64,000 nt of DNA from Oxalobacteraceae bacterium OTU3CAMAD1 (GTDB lineage Bacteria > Pseudomonadota > Gammaproteobacteria > Burkholderiales > Burkholderiaceae_D), in NCBI GenBank assembly GCA_024123915.1, contig CP099650.1:2542001-2606000 (forward strand). The letters run 5' to 3'. The notes beneath the pieces are model-generated. The model did not search any database, was not told where the DNA came from, and was given only the letters and a program-made list of their open reading frames with translations. Below, one piece after another: positions 1 to 8,259 of this stretch (positions are counted from its first letter, which is position 1; each line of letters opens with the position of its first letter). Position numbers and translations under genes: made by a program.

Positions 1-1
1 T

Positions 2-229
2 GCGGCGGCCAAGCAAAGGCGCGAAGGCGGCGTGTTCGAGCTACGCTGGACCAACGGCGCTATCACAGTGGCCATGGGCCTGAAGATCATCAGCAGCCCG
101 GAAAGCAGCGGCAACGCCAGCGCGCCGCAGGAACAGGGCTTCCGCGGCATGCGGCTGCCGGAAACCATCGTCGGCGCACCAGCCGCCCCCTCAGCACCCG
201 CTATCGCGGTCACTGGAGCGCCACAATGA
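2..229 (+). CDS. tssM: TssM (IcmF-like) T6SS membrane-complex protein, C-terminal fragment
   Basis: This is the 3' end of a gene that enters from the left edge; reading frame 2 is open from the first base to the TGA at 227..229. The visible tail reads through FELRWTNGAITVAMGLKI and GFRGMRLPETIVG, the usual C-terminal beta-rich end of TssM/IcmF, followed by a proline/alanine tail. TssM spans the inner membrane and periplasm and contacts TssJ and TssL in the T6SS membrane complex. The stop overlaps the tagF start (ATGA), so the two are translationally coupled. Identification rests on a short stretch plus the T6SS context. Confidence 0.8.
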   Translation, partial: AAAKQRREGGVFELRWTNGAITVAMGLKIISSPESSGNASAPQEQGFRGMRLPETIVGAPAAPSAPAIAVTGAPQ

Positions 230-1194
230 AACGCCTCCCACAGAATGTACGCATCGGCTACTTCGGCAAGCTTCCGTCCCGGGGTGATTTTATCAAGGCG
301 ACCAATAATCTGGCGCTGGCCAATTTGCTTGACGGCTGGCTGGCGGAGGTGATGAATCTGTTGAGCACCGATCCGCGCTGGAAGATCAATTACGACGCCA
401 TGCGTCCGTTGCAGTTCGCCTTCGTCGGCACGCGCAGCAGACGCGCGATCGCCGGCCATCTGGCGGCCAGCAGCGACGCCTCGCAGAGGCGCTACCCGTT
501 TTTAAGCATGACGGCCATCGAAGTCGAGTCGCCGCGCACCTTCCTCGCGCTCAGCCCCGTGGTTCTGGCGCCGCTGTGGAACGAGCTGGAACAACTGTCC
601 GCCGACGTGCTGGACGCGGCCGACCCCGACCCCGCGCTGCAGGTCCTGGCCGCCAGCACTTTCGATGTCGAACCCGGATCCGCCGAGCACGAAATCGCGT
701 TCGTCGATTTCCTCGACCGTCACAACATCGCCAGCCTGGAGGCGATGCTGGGCCGCGACTCGGCGCGCCGCATGATACTGGCCATCGGGCTGCTGCTGCA
801 GCCGGTGCGGCGCAGCGCCGAGGCGCGGCTGGAGAAAAGCCTTGCGCTGCCATTGCCGCAATCGGCCCGCCAGCGCTATCTGGTCGCCGCGTTCTGGCTG
901 GACCTGATCGCGCCGTTCCTGCACCAGGCGGATTTCGAACTGTGTGTATTCGTGGCCGATATCCGCGAGCAGCCGTCGCTGGTGATCGGCTTCGGCGGCG
1001 CCGCTCCCGAAGCACTGCAGGCCATCATCGATCCCGCATGCGCCGTCGAACAGCAGATCAACTTCGATTATTCCGGCTGGGTCGATGAATTGATCGCCAA
1101 CGACGCCGGCGTGCAAAAGCTGTCGGCCTATCTGGAGCAGGGCCAGTTGTCGCTGCGTTCCGTCCAGGCGCTGTTCCACGAGACTTTCGTCTGA
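226..1194 (+). CDS. tagF: TagF (ImpM family, DUF2094) T6SS-associated protein
   Basis: The 322-residue protein opens with RIGYFGKLPSRGDFIK (about residues 9-24), the diagnostic N-terminal signature of TagF/ImpM. In other bacteria TagF is a post-translational repressor of T6SS assembly, acting apart from or together with the PpkA/PppA phosphorylation switch; no kinase or phosphatase gene is visible here. No signal peptide is seen, so it should be cytoplasmic. A GGAG lies just upstream of the ATG, which overlaps the tssM stop by four bases. The gene is followed at 38 bp by an OmpA-like gene on the same strand. Confidence 0.9.
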   Translation: MKRLPQNVRIGYFGKLPSRGDFIKATNNLALANLLDGWLAEVMNLLSTDPRWKINYDAMRPLQFAFVGTRSRRAIAGHLAASSDASQRRYPFLSMTAIEVESPRTFLALSPVVLAPLWNELEQLSADVLDAADPDPALQVLAASTFDVEPGSAEHEIAFVDFLDRHNIASLEAMLGRDSARRMILAIGLLLQPVRRSAEARLEKSLALPLPQSARQRYLVAAFWLDLIAPFLHQADFELCVFVADIREQPSLVIGFGGAAPEALQAIIDPACAVEQQINFDYSGWVDELIANDAGVQKLSAYLEQGQLSLRSVQALFHETFV

Positions 1195-1232
1195 TTTACA
1201 CACTTCGATTCCATCCAAAGAGGAGCTTTTCG

Positions 1233-2021
1233 ATGCGCCAGCGGACCATCTGGCCGGCGGTGATGCCGGCGTTGTTATCGACATCGATCTATTGTGCGGC
1301 ACAGGCCCCGGCGCCAGCCACACCCAAACCTTGCCAGGTGCTGGTCAGCGGCTCGGTGCCGGACGAGGCCAGCAAGGCGGCCATGCTCGCCCGAGTGCGG
1401 GAGCTGTATGGCGCGGAGCGGGTGGTCGACCAAGTGTCGATCGCGCCGGTGTCGCTGCCGCCCAACTGGAACGGCTACGTGCAAAAACTGATCGGTCCCA
1501 ATCTGAAGTTGATCAGCAAGGGCGAAATCAAGATCGACGGCACCAACGTCACCCTGCGCGGCGAGGTGGCCAACGAGGCGCAGCGCCAGCAGATCGCCAG
1601 CGACTTCGCCACCAGCCTCAATCCCAGCTACACGGTCAACAATGGCCTGCGCGTGAGCGCGGCCGAACAAAACTTGCTCGACGAGACGCTGGCCAAGCGC
1701 ATCATCGAGTTTGAGAGCGGCAAGGCGACGCTGACCGACTCCGGCAAGGGTATCCTGGACGAGATGGCGGCGGCGATGCAGAAGGTAAAAGGCAAGAAGG
1801 TGGAGGTGATCGGGCACACCGACAATGTCGGGCTGCGCGACAGCAACCTGGCCTTGAGCCACGCGCGCGCGCAGGCGGTGTGCAGCTACCTGGCCGACAG
1901 GGGGATCAGCCAGGAGATGGTGATGGTTTCGGGGCAGGGGCCGGACCGTCCGGTGGCCGAGAACAGCAGCGCCGACGGCCGCGCGCGCAACCGTCGTATC
2001 GAATTCCGCATCGCGCAGTGA
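1233..2021 (+). CDS. OmpA-family protein with BON-like region, T6SS-linked cell-wall anchor
   Basis: The 262-residue protein has an N-terminal hydrophobic segment ending in CAAQAPAPA (export signal, residues 1-25), a central BON-like region (about 80-145: KGEIKIDGTNVTLRGEV) and a C-terminal OmpA/Pal peptidoglycan-binding domain with VEVIGHTDNVG and NRRIEFRI (about 185-262). Some T6SS carry the peptidoglycan-binding module on TssL itself or on a separate TagL/TagN protein; here TssL lacks it, so this gene may supply that anchor (inference). A strong RBS (AGAGGAGC) precedes the ATG. It ends convergently with tssL, with a perfect hairpin between them. Confidence 0.8.
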   Translation: MRQRTIWPAVMPALLSTSIYCAAQAPAPATPKPCQVLVSGSVPDEASKAAMLARVRELYGAERVVDQVSIAPVSLPPNWNGYVQKLIGPNLKLISKGEIKIDGTNVTLRGEVANEAQRQQIASDFATSLNPSYTVNNGLRVSAAEQNLLDETLAKRIIEFESGKATLTDSGKGILDEMAAAMQKVKGKKVEVIGHTDNVGLRDSNLALSHARAQAVCSYLADRGISQEMVMVSGQGPDRPVAENSSADGRARNRRIEFRIAQ

Positions 2022-2066
2022 CGCAAACCCCCTGTGCCCTTAGCGATACGCTAGCCGTACCTCTTA

Positions 2067-2093
2067 GGGGTCGTACCCGCCGGGTACGACCCC
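2067..2093. terminator. Perfect 12-bp-stem hairpin between convergent genes
   Basis: GGGGTCGTACCC, a 3-base GCC loop and GGGTACGACCCC form a perfect stem at 2067..2093, placed between the stops of the OmpA-like gene and tssL. There is no clean T-run on either side, so it may be a Rho-assisted or bidirectional barrier, or a dispersed palindromic repeat that settled in a convergent gap. Confidence 0.5.
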
Positions 2094-2113
2094 GCTTGGC
2101 CGTGCGGGTTAAA

Positions 2114-2896
2114 TCACGGCAGCGTGATCGTCACATACGCCGGCCGTGGCGCAAGCTTGACCAGATCCGAGTAGCCCGCCAGCGTGTTCTGCGTGTCGTG
2201 CGACAGCGAGGACTCCAATCCGATATAGGCCGCCAGGCCGATCACCGCGAACAGCGCGCACAAGGCCCACAACGGCGTATTGCTGCGCAATTTGTTGACG
2301 ATCTGGTCGGGCCGTTCGGCCTGCGGCGCGAAGCCCTTGCTCTTGCCTTGAATGTGCGCGATCTCGTCGCCGAGGCGTGCGGTCATGTAGGCCAGCTTGT
2401 CGGCGGCGTCGAGCGCGTATTTGCCGCGAAAGCCGATCAGCAAACACATATGGAAGACCTGTAGCGCCGGCAGCCTGGCGCCACCGGTGCTGCGTAGCGC
2501 TTCCAGACGGTCGAAGAAGTGTTCGCCGGCCAGTTGGTCGCCAAAGATCACCAGTTGCAGCGGACGGCGCTCCCACGCGAAGCGCATCGGGAACTGCGAT
2601 CCCAGGATGATCTCGTCGAGCGCGGCGCAGAACGCATACTTGGCGTCGTCGATATCCTCGCCTTGCGCGCGCAGCTTGCGGGCCTCGCTGTCGAATTCCG
2701 CCAGGTAGGCGGTGATGGTGTCCAGGAAGTCCGCTTCGCCCGGCGGGGCGCTGCCGTTCTTCAGCATGAACAGCAGATAGAAGCCTTCCTGCAGCAGATC
2801 GAGCAGGGTTTGTACATGGCCGTAGCCCGGCTGGATCTGCCGGCGCTGGCCGCCCATCAGCGTCGGGATCGCGCGGCGTTCGACTTGGGGCGTCAT
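2114..2896 (-). CDS. tssL: TssL (DotU/IcmH family) T6SS inner-membrane protein
   Basis: The 260-residue protein has the DotU cytoplasmic helical domain (about 25-205; DDAKYAFCAALDEIIL and GEHFFDRLE are typical) and one C-terminal transmembrane helix (about 212-230). It lacks the OmpA-like peptidoglycan-binding extension found in long TssL forms. TssL joins TssM and TssJ in the trans-envelope complex that docks the baseplate. The start codon overlaps the tssK stop (ATGA at 2893..2896), and the gene is last in tssJ-tssK-tssL. Confidence 0.93.
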   Translation of the reverse strand: MTPQVERRAIPTLMGGQRRQIQPGYGHVQTLLDLLQEGFYLLFMLKNGSAPPGEADFLDTITAYLAEFDSEARKLRAQGEDIDDAKYAFCAALDEIILGSQFPMRFAWERRPLQLVIFGDQLAGEHFFDRLEALRSTGGARLPALQVFHMCLLIGFRGKYALDAADKLAYMTARLGDEIAHIQGKSKGFAPQAERPDQIVNKLRSNTPLWALCALFAVIGLAAYIGLESSLSHDTQNTLAGYSDLVKLAPRPAYVTITLP

Positions 2897-4251
2897 GCTG
2901 TCACCGCGATCAGGTTGATGCGCAGGTCGCGTATGCCGCTCGGTACATAGATCGAGATCGACTGCGCTTTGAGCATCTGTTCATACAACACGCCTTTGCT
3001 TTCCAGCGCAAAGTAGTAGGTATCCGGTTGGACCGGAATCGCCGCCGGCACCTGGGGCGCGTGGGTGATTTTTACGCCCGGCATGGCCGTCAGCACGCAT
3101 TTTTCCACGTCGTCCGGCGCGCCGGCCTTGACGCGCAGCGGCACGATCTCCACCAGCTCCAGTGCGGACAGCGAGGCGCTGACGGCGAGATAAAGCGTGG
3201 TGCGCTGGTCGATTTTTCCGGAATCGAGCTTGCCCAGGTGGTAGCTCGGTTTTTCTTCCGACAGCGCTATCGAGAAGTACTTGGTCGAGATCACGGTGTC
3301 GAGCAAATCGCGGATGATGTCATCGAGGCCGGAGAAGCATGCCGCCATGTCGTCGTGCCGGTAGCAGGGCAGGTGGACCAGCGAGTATTGTTTCGAGTAA
3401 GTCATCAGGGCGCCGGCCAGCCCAAGCAGCGATTCGAACAACCGCTCGGGATGCAGCTCGGGATTGCGCACGTAGTGCATCAACGAAGCGGCCGAAGTGC
3501 TGACCGTGTGCAGCAGCCAGAATGACGACACGTCGCCGGAACGGAATTCGATGACGTTGCGGCTGGGCTCACGCATGTGGCCTTGCAAGGACTGCACCTT
3601 GGCCTGCAGGGCGTCCATCAGGCGGTCCAGCATGGCCTTCAGCGCAGGGGGGCTGGCGATCGACAGGCCTGGTGGGATAAACGAAGGATCGGGTTCGAAA
3701 CCGCCGGTGACCAAGCGGCGCAGGCGTATCACCGGCACGCAGTCGTAAGCGCCGAGCGGCTCCTGGTCGGATACCAGCCGCACCGATTTCTTCAGATAGC
3801 TGACTTCCGCGCTGACTGCGCGCGTGTACAAGTCCGGTGTTTCACTGGTTGTTTGGCGATAGCGGGCGCCGGCCTGCTGTTCATCTTTTTGCGGGCCGTT
3901 TGATGCCGCGTTGCCGCCGCCGGGCGCCAGCGCGGGCAGGGCGGCGTACCACGTCACTTCCTGCAGGTTCGGGGGCAGGGTGGACAGATCGATCGCCACC
4001 GGCAGCGGTTCGCTCGACGGCGCGTCGACGATCTCGCCATCCTGGAAGATGATGCACAGCGCCTGCAGGCGCAGACGATCGGCCTTTAGTGCGTCGTGAT
4101 CCCATTCGATGCGCCGTACGCCCCACAGGTAGGGATGCAGCGCCTGCGCGGTCTGGTGCAGGCGCGCCTCATGATACTGGTCCTGTTGCTGGAAGTGCTG
4201 TGGACGCAGGAACACGCCTTCGCCCCACAGGACCTTCGATGGAATGCTCAT
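2893..4251 (-). CDS. tssK: TssK, T6SS baseplate-membrane complex connector
   Basis: This is a full-length TssK (452 residues). The N-terminus MSIPSKVLWGEGVFLRPQHF is the family hallmark, and the C-terminus ends in a beta-rich receptor-binding-like domain with YYFALESKG. TssK trimers link the TssEFG baseplate wedges to TssL/TssM and are cytoplasmic. It sits 15 bp after tssJ and overlaps tssL by four bases. Nothing is missing from the normal architecture. Confidence 0.95.
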   Translation of the reverse strand: MSIPSKVLWGEGVFLRPQHFQQQDQYHEARLHQTAQALHPYLWGVRRIEWDHDALKADRLRLQALCIIFQDGEIVDAPSSEPLPVAIDLSTLPPNLQEVTWYAALPALAPGGGNAASNGPQKDEQQAGARYRQTTSETPDLYTRAVSAEVSYLKKSVRLVSDQEPLGAYDCVPVIRLRRLVTGGFEPDPSFIPPGLSIASPPALKAMLDRLMDALQAKVQSLQGHMREPSRNVIEFRSGDVSSFWLLHTVSTSAASLMHYVRNPELHPERLFESLLGLAGALMTYSKQYSLVHLPCYRHDDMAACFSGLDDIIRDLLDTVISTKYFSIALSEEKPSYHLGKLDSGKIDQRTTLYLAVSASLSALELVEIVPLRVKAGAPDDVEKCVLTAMPGVKITHAPQVPAAIPVQPDTYYFALESKGVLYEQMLKAQSISIYVPSGIRDLRINLIAVTA

Positions 4252-4266
4252 GTTGACTCCTTCAGG

Positions 4267-4851
4267 TTATTGGCAGCGCACTGCCGCCAGAGGCTTGCCG
4301 GTTTCATTGACCGCCGTTGTTGCGACGGCGCCCGCGCCGACGCTCATCGCGCACGCATGCAAGCCAACGGTGATGCCGGATTTTTCCGCGTCGGCGGCCG
4401 CGAACGACAGGCGCCAGCGCTGCTCGGCTGGCGCCTGGAACAACGCGACGACGCCGATGAAATAGGCTTCACGCGTGACCTTCTCGACCACCTCGTAGCG
4501 CTGGCCGGGAATCAGCATCACCTCTTTGACTTCCAGCAGATCGTTACCGAGTAATTCGCGTTCGGTTTGCGCGTTGAGGAAAGCATTGAAGTTCATTTGC
4601 TGGAATGCGGCGGTCTGACGCAGCTTGTAAATCCGCGTCGCCAGCGCCATCGGTTGCACCGCCTTGCCGGCGTTGAGGTTCTGCGCAGCGTGCAGCTTGA
4701 TCGCCACATTGCGCGGCGGCTTTTGCGCGTCGGGCAGCTCCGGCGGCTTTTGGACGCCGGCGATTTGCAGCGCCGCCCCCGCGATGGAACCGGCCGCGCA
4801 GCCTTGCAGGGCAAGCAGTCCCGCTATCACGATCATAGTTGTTCCGTTCAT
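4267..4851 (-). CDS. tssJ: TssJ outer-membrane lipoprotein of the T6SS
   Basis: The start is placed at the ATG at 4851, because GGAGAAAAC lies directly in front of it and the resulting N-terminus MNGTTMIVIAGLLALQGC is a textbook lipoprotein signal with an LQGC lipobox. An upstream in-frame ATG at 4875 would put seven polar residues before the signal. The mature protein carries the TssJ beta-sandwich (RIYKLRQTAAFQQMNFNAFL). TssJ is acylated, sits in the outer membrane and recruits TssM. It is the first gene of tssJKL and diverges from the tssBC operon. Confidence 0.92.
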   Translation of the reverse strand: MNGTTMIVIAGLLALQGCAAGSIAGAALQIAGVQKPPELPDAQKPPRNVAIKLHAAQNLNAGKAVQPMALATRIYKLRQTAAFQQMNFNAFLNAQTERELLGNDLLEVKEVMLIPGQRYEVVEKVTREAYFIGVVALFQAPAEQRWRLSFAAADAEKSGITVGLHACAMSVGAGAVATTAVNETGKPLAAVRCQ

Positions 4852-5018
4852 GTTTTCTCCAGACGATCCATGCATTAGAACGAAAGCCGCAGCGATCGAA
4901 TTTGCGGCGGCGCAAGCAATTTGGAAGGGGACGAATAATTGATTAGACGCAACTAGTGCTGTTGGCGTTCATGAATAATGGCTCTCTCGTATCTGGTTTC
5001 GCAAACAAGGAGAGAGTG
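4852..5018. promoter_or_regulatory. Divergent control region between tssJKL and the tssBC-hcp operon
   Basis: The 167-bp gap separates the two main T6SS transcription units and must hold promoters for both. No convincing sigma-54 (TGGC-N8-TTGC) or strong sigma-70 pair was found by eye. The region is relatively AT-rich near 4915-4985. This is a positional assignment only. Confidence 0.4.
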
Positions 5019-5603
5019 ATGAATATCGCAAGAACATGGTTGCCCTGCGTGGCGAGTCTGATTCTGTTGTCCGGCTGTGCGACCGACGGCGACATGGTCC
5101 GCACCAAAAAGCCGCAGGCTTCCACGCTGGAGCAGGCGCTGACCGAGGCCGGCACCGCGCTGGCCGCCGGCGAAGGCGACAAGGCGCAGGGCATCCTGAA
5201 GGCCGCCGCCACCAACTACCCCGCCGACAAGGCGCCCTGGCTGCATATGGCGCAAATCAAATTCGACCGCGCCAGCTACGGCGAGGCGATCACCAACGCG
5301 CTGGAGGCGCTGCAGCGCGACCCGAACGACAAGCTTGGCAACAGCATCGTCGCCGTCAGCGGACTGCGTCTGTCGACCAAGGCGCTGGCGGACCTGAGCC
5401 GGCAGAATAATTTGAATGGTTCGCTGCGTTCGGAGGCGCAGGAGCTGGCCAAACTGCTGCGCGGCAGCTTGGGCGAGGACGTGCTGGTGCCCTCGTCGAA
5501 GGACGCGCGCAAACCCGCTCCCGCCAAGAAAAACACAGCCACGGCGCCCGCCAAGACCAACAGCCAGACCAACAGCAGCGATCCTTTCGGCGGCTTGAAA
5601 TAA
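5019..5603 (+). CDS. TPR-repeat lipoprotein heading the tssBC operon
   Basis: The chosen ATG (5019) follows AAGGAGAGAG and gives MNIARTWLPCVASLILLSGC, a lipoprotein signal with LSGC lipobox; an upstream frame extension lacks such features. The 194-residue protein has about two tetratricopeptide-like helical repeats (about 40-125, ending in ALEALQRDPND) and a Lys/Ala/Thr-rich low-complexity tail (about 160-194) ending in DPFGGLK. Its position 36 bp before tssB, in the same direction, ties it to the T6SS, perhaps as an assembly or quality-control factor. I do not recognise a named Tag family, so no symbol is given. Confidence 0.75.
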   Translation: MNIARTWLPCVASLILLSGCATDGDMVRTKKPQASTLEQALTEAGTALAAGEGDKAQGILKAAATNYPADKAPWLHMAQIKFDRASYGEAITNALEALQRDPNDKLGNSIVAVSGLRLSTKALADLSRQNNLNGSLRSEAQELAKLLRGSLGEDVLVPSSKDARKPAPAKKNTATAPAKTNSQTNSSDPFGGLK

Positions 5604-5639
5604 GCCGCTTTCCTTGTTTCCCTTTTTGATGGAGTTTGT

Positions 5640-6149
5640 ATGGCAAATGGTGACAGTGTCCAAAAGCGCCTGACCAAAGTGCGTCCACCACGTGTGCAGA
5701 TGACGTATGACGTGGAGATCGGCGATGCGATGGAAAACAAGGAGCTGCCGTTCGTGGTCGGCGTGGTCGGTGATTTCGGCGGCAATTCGGAAGTGGGGAA
5801 GAAGCGCCTGAAGGACCGCAAGTTCGTCGGCATCGACAGCGACAACTTCGATGAAGTGATGAGCGGCGTCGAACCGGTCGCGCGCTTCAAGGTGCCGAAC
5901 CAGCTGGCGGGCGACGATACCAGCTTCAATGTCGAACTGCACTTCAAGGCGATGTCCGACTTCCGGCCGGAAGCCGTGGTGCGCCAGGTCGAACCGCTTA
6001 GCCGCCTGTTGGAGGCGCGCGGCAAGCTGGCGGACCTGCGTAACAAACTGGCCGGCAACGACAAGCTGGAGGACATCCTGAGCGAGGTCCTGAGCAGCAC
6101 CGACAAGTTGGCCAAGCTGAAATCGGCCAAGCCGGTAAAGGGAGACTGA
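5640..6149 (+). CDS. tssB: TssB (VipA/ImpB) contractile sheath small subunit
   Basis: The 169-residue protein contains the TssB core RVQMTYDVEIGDAMENKELP and FVVGVVGDFGG near the N-terminus, with normal family length. TssB pairs with TssC to build the contractile sheath around the Hcp tube in the cytoplasm. The next gene, tssC, begins one base after the stop, as usual for an equimolar pair. Confidence 0.96.
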   Translation: MANGDSVQKRLTKVRPPRVQMTYDVEIGDAMENKELPFVVGVVGDFGGNSEVGKKRLKDRKFVGIDSDNFDEVMSGVEPVARFKVPNQLAGDDTSFNVELHFKAMSDFRPEAVVRQVEPLSRLLEARGKLADLRNKLAGNDKLEDILSEVLSSTDKLAKLKSAKPVKGD

Positions 6150-6150
6150 C

Positions 6151-7638
6151 ATGTCGGCACAAATCAATCAACTGCAGGAAGCCGCCGTCACCACCGAGGA
6201 CGTCAACCTGCTGGACCAGATCGTCGAGCAAAGCAAAGTCGCCAAATCGACGGTGGAACACGAGCGCGCGAAGGACATCATCTCGGAACTGGTCAGCCAG
6301 GTACTCGATGGGACGGTGGTCATGTCGAACAACCTGTCGGCGACCCTCGACGCACGCGTCGCGGAGCTGGATCGGCTGATCTCCAGCCAGTTGAGCGCCA
6401 TCATGCACGCGCCGGAGTTCCAGAAGCTGGAGCAGAGCTGGACCGGCCTGCACTACCTGGTCAAGAATTCGGCCACCGGGCAAGGTTTGAAAATCCGCAT
6501 GCTCAACGCCACCAAGCGGGAACTGGTCAAGGACTTCCAGTCCGCGCTGGAGTTCGACCAGAGCTCGATGTTCAAGAAGGTCTACGAAGAGGAATTCGGC
6601 ACCTTCGGCGGCGCGCCTTACGCCGCGCTGCTGGGCGACTTCGAGATCTCGCGCCAGCCGGAAGACATGTACTTCGTCGAGCAGATGTCGCACGTTGCGG
6701 CGGCGTCGCACGCGCCGTTCATCGCCTCCGCCGCGCCCGAGTTGTTCGGGTTGGAAACCTATGGGGATCTGGGCAAGCCGCGCGATCTGTCCAAGGTGTT
6801 CGACACCGTGGAATACGCCAAGTGGAAGGCCTTCCGCGAATCGGAGGACTCGCGCTACGTCGGCCTGGCGTTGCCGCGCTTCCTGGGACGCCTGCCATTC
6901 AATCCCGTCGACGGCACCACGGTCGAGGGCTTCAACTTCGTCGAGGAAGTCGATGGCACCGATCACCAGAAGTACCTGTGGTGTAACGCCGCCTATGCCT
7001 TCGGCGCCAAGCTGACCAAGGCCTTCGACGATTTCGGCTGGTGCGCGGCGATACGCGGCGTCGAAGGTGGAGGGCTGGTGGACGACCTGCCCACGCATAC
7101 CTTCAAAACCGACGACGGCGAGGTGGCGCTCAAGTGTCCGACCGAGGTCGCCATCACCGACCGCCGGGAGAAGGAACTGAGCGATCTGGGATTCATCTCG
7201 CTGGTGCACTGCAAGAACACCTCCTATGCGGCCTTCTTCGGCGCCCAGTCGGCGCAGAAAGCGAAGAAATACAGCTCCGAGGCGGCCAACGCCAACGCGG
7301 TGCTGTCGTCGCAGCTGCAGTACATCTTCGCCGTGTCGCGCATCGCCCATTACATGAAAGCCATGATGCGGGACAAGGTCGGCAGCTTCGCCTCGGCCTC
7401 CAACGTCGAGGACTTCCTCAATCGCTGGCTGATGAAATATGTTCTGTTGGACGATAACGCCAGCCAGGAACAAAAGGCGCAGTTCCCGCTGCGCGAGGCG
7501 TCCGTCCAGGTGCACGAGGTGCAAGGGCGTCCCGGCGTGTACCGCGCCGTGTCCTTCCTGCGGCCGCACTTCCAGCTCGACGAGCTGTCCGTTTCCCTCC
7601 GACTGGTCGCGGAGCTTCCGCAGTCGACCAATAGTTAA
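6151..7638 (+). CDS. tssC: TssC (VipB/ImpC) contractile sheath large subunit
   Basis: The 495-residue protein matches TssC in length and motifs: QSWTGLHYLVKNSATG (about 92-107), EDMYFVEQMSHVAAASHAPF, and a C-terminus rich in sheath-interlock sequence (GRPGVYRAVSFLRPHFQLDE). It forms the outer layers of the T6SS sheath that ClpV later disassembles. It lies between tssB and hcp. Confidence 0.96.
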   Translation: MSAQINQLQEAAVTTEDVNLLDQIVEQSKVAKSTVEHERAKDIISELVSQVLDGTVVMSNNLSATLDARVAELDRLISSQLSAIMHAPEFQKLEQSWTGLHYLVKNSATGQGLKIRMLNATKRELVKDFQSALEFDQSSMFKKVYEEEFGTFGGAPYAALLGDFEISRQPEDMYFVEQMSHVAAASHAPFIASAAPELFGLETYGDLGKPRDLSKVFDTVEYAKWKAFRESEDSRYVGLALPRFLGRLPFNPVDGTTVEGFNFVEEVDGTDHQKYLWCNAAYAFGAKLTKAFDDFGWCAAIRGVEGGGLVDDLPTHTFKTDDGEVALKCPTEVAITDRREKELSDLGFISLVHCKNTSYAAFFGAQSAQKAKKYSSEAANANAVLSSQLQYIFAVSRIAHYMKAMMRDKVGSFASASNVEDFLNRWLMKYVLLDDNASQEQKAQFPLREASVQVHEVQGRPGVYRAVSFLRPHFQLDELSVSLRLVAELPQSTNS

Positions 7639-7674
7639 TCTTTTTTTCACCACCACCTGAGACTGGAGCATGCA

Positions 7675-8166
7675 ATGGCAATCGACGTCTATCTTCACAT
7701 TGATGGCATCAAAGGCGAGTCGACCGACGACCGCCACAAGGATTGGATCGAATGTAAATCGGTCACTTTCGGCGTCGACCAGCCGAAATCGGCCACCGCG
7801 TCCACCGGCGGCGGCCACACGGCCGAGCGTTGCGAACACCGCGATATCGTCTTCTCAAAGCTGGCCGACTTGTCCTCGCCGATCCTGTTGCAGACCTGTT
7901 CCGCCGGCCGCACCATTCCAAAGGCCCGGCTGGAATTCCTGCGCGCGGACGCGCAGGGCGAGCGCGTTAAGTACTTCGAGATCGAGATCGAAAATGTGCT
8001 GATCGGCGCCGTGTCGCCGTCGGTGCACGAGGGCGACATCCTGACCGAGGAAGTCGCACTGAAATTCTCCAAGATCAAGTGGCGCTACACGCAGCAAAAA
8101 ATCACCGGCGGCGCCGGCGGCAACACCTCCGGCGGCTGGGATTTGGCCAGCAACCGTATCGTCTGA
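7675..8166 (+). CDS. hcp: Hcp (TssD) inner-tube protein
   Basis: The 163-residue protein begins MAIDVYLHIDGIKGEST and keeps the Hcp fold signatures (KDWIECKSVTFGVDQP; KYFEIEIENVLIGAVSPS). Hcp hexamers stack into the expelled tube and can chaperone effectors in their lumen. It is followed by two successive terminator-like hairpins, consistent with hcp being made in excess over the baseplate and ATPase genes downstream. Confidence 0.96.
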   Translation: MAIDVYLHIDGIKGESTDDRHKDWIECKSVTFGVDQPKSATASTGGGHTAERCEHRDIVFSKLADLSSPILLQTCSAGRTIPKARLEFLRADAQGERVKYFEIEIENVLIGAVSPSVHEGDILTEEVALKFSKIKWRYTQQKITGGAGGNTSGGWDLASNRIV

Positions 8167-8175
8167 CGATCCCCC

Positions 8176-8214
8176 CAGCGCCCGTCGTTTCGCGTTGCGA
8201 CGGCGCGCTTTTTT
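8176..8214 (+). terminator. Intrinsic terminator-like hairpin after hcp
   Basis: An imperfect GC-rich stem (AGCGCCCGTCG pairing with CGACGGCGCGC) ends in a six-T run at about 8209..8214, ten bases after the hcp stop. It would release part of the transcripts before tssE. Confidence 0.65.
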
Positions 8215-8215
8215 G

Positions 8216-8246
8216 GGCCAGGCCGGCCTGGCCTGGCCTTTTTTTT
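8216..8246 (+). terminator. Second terminator-like hairpin before tssE
   Basis: GGCCAGG and CCTGGCC pair around a short loop, and a long T-run (about 8239..8246) follows, a few bases after the first hairpin. Tandem terminators between hcp and tssE suggest read-through control inside the operon. The tssE RBS (GAGGG) begins just after it. Confidence 0.6.
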
Positions 8247-8259
8247 ATGAGGGCTTCCG

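Noticed and set aside
4852..5018. Sigma-54 promoter for the T6SS operons
   Set aside because: No TGGC-N8-TTGC pair of acceptable quality was found on either strand.
5998..7839. A 613-codon antisense frame opposite tssC
   Set aside because: The plus strand holds clear TssB/TssC/Hcp motifs there; the minus frame has no recognisable domain.
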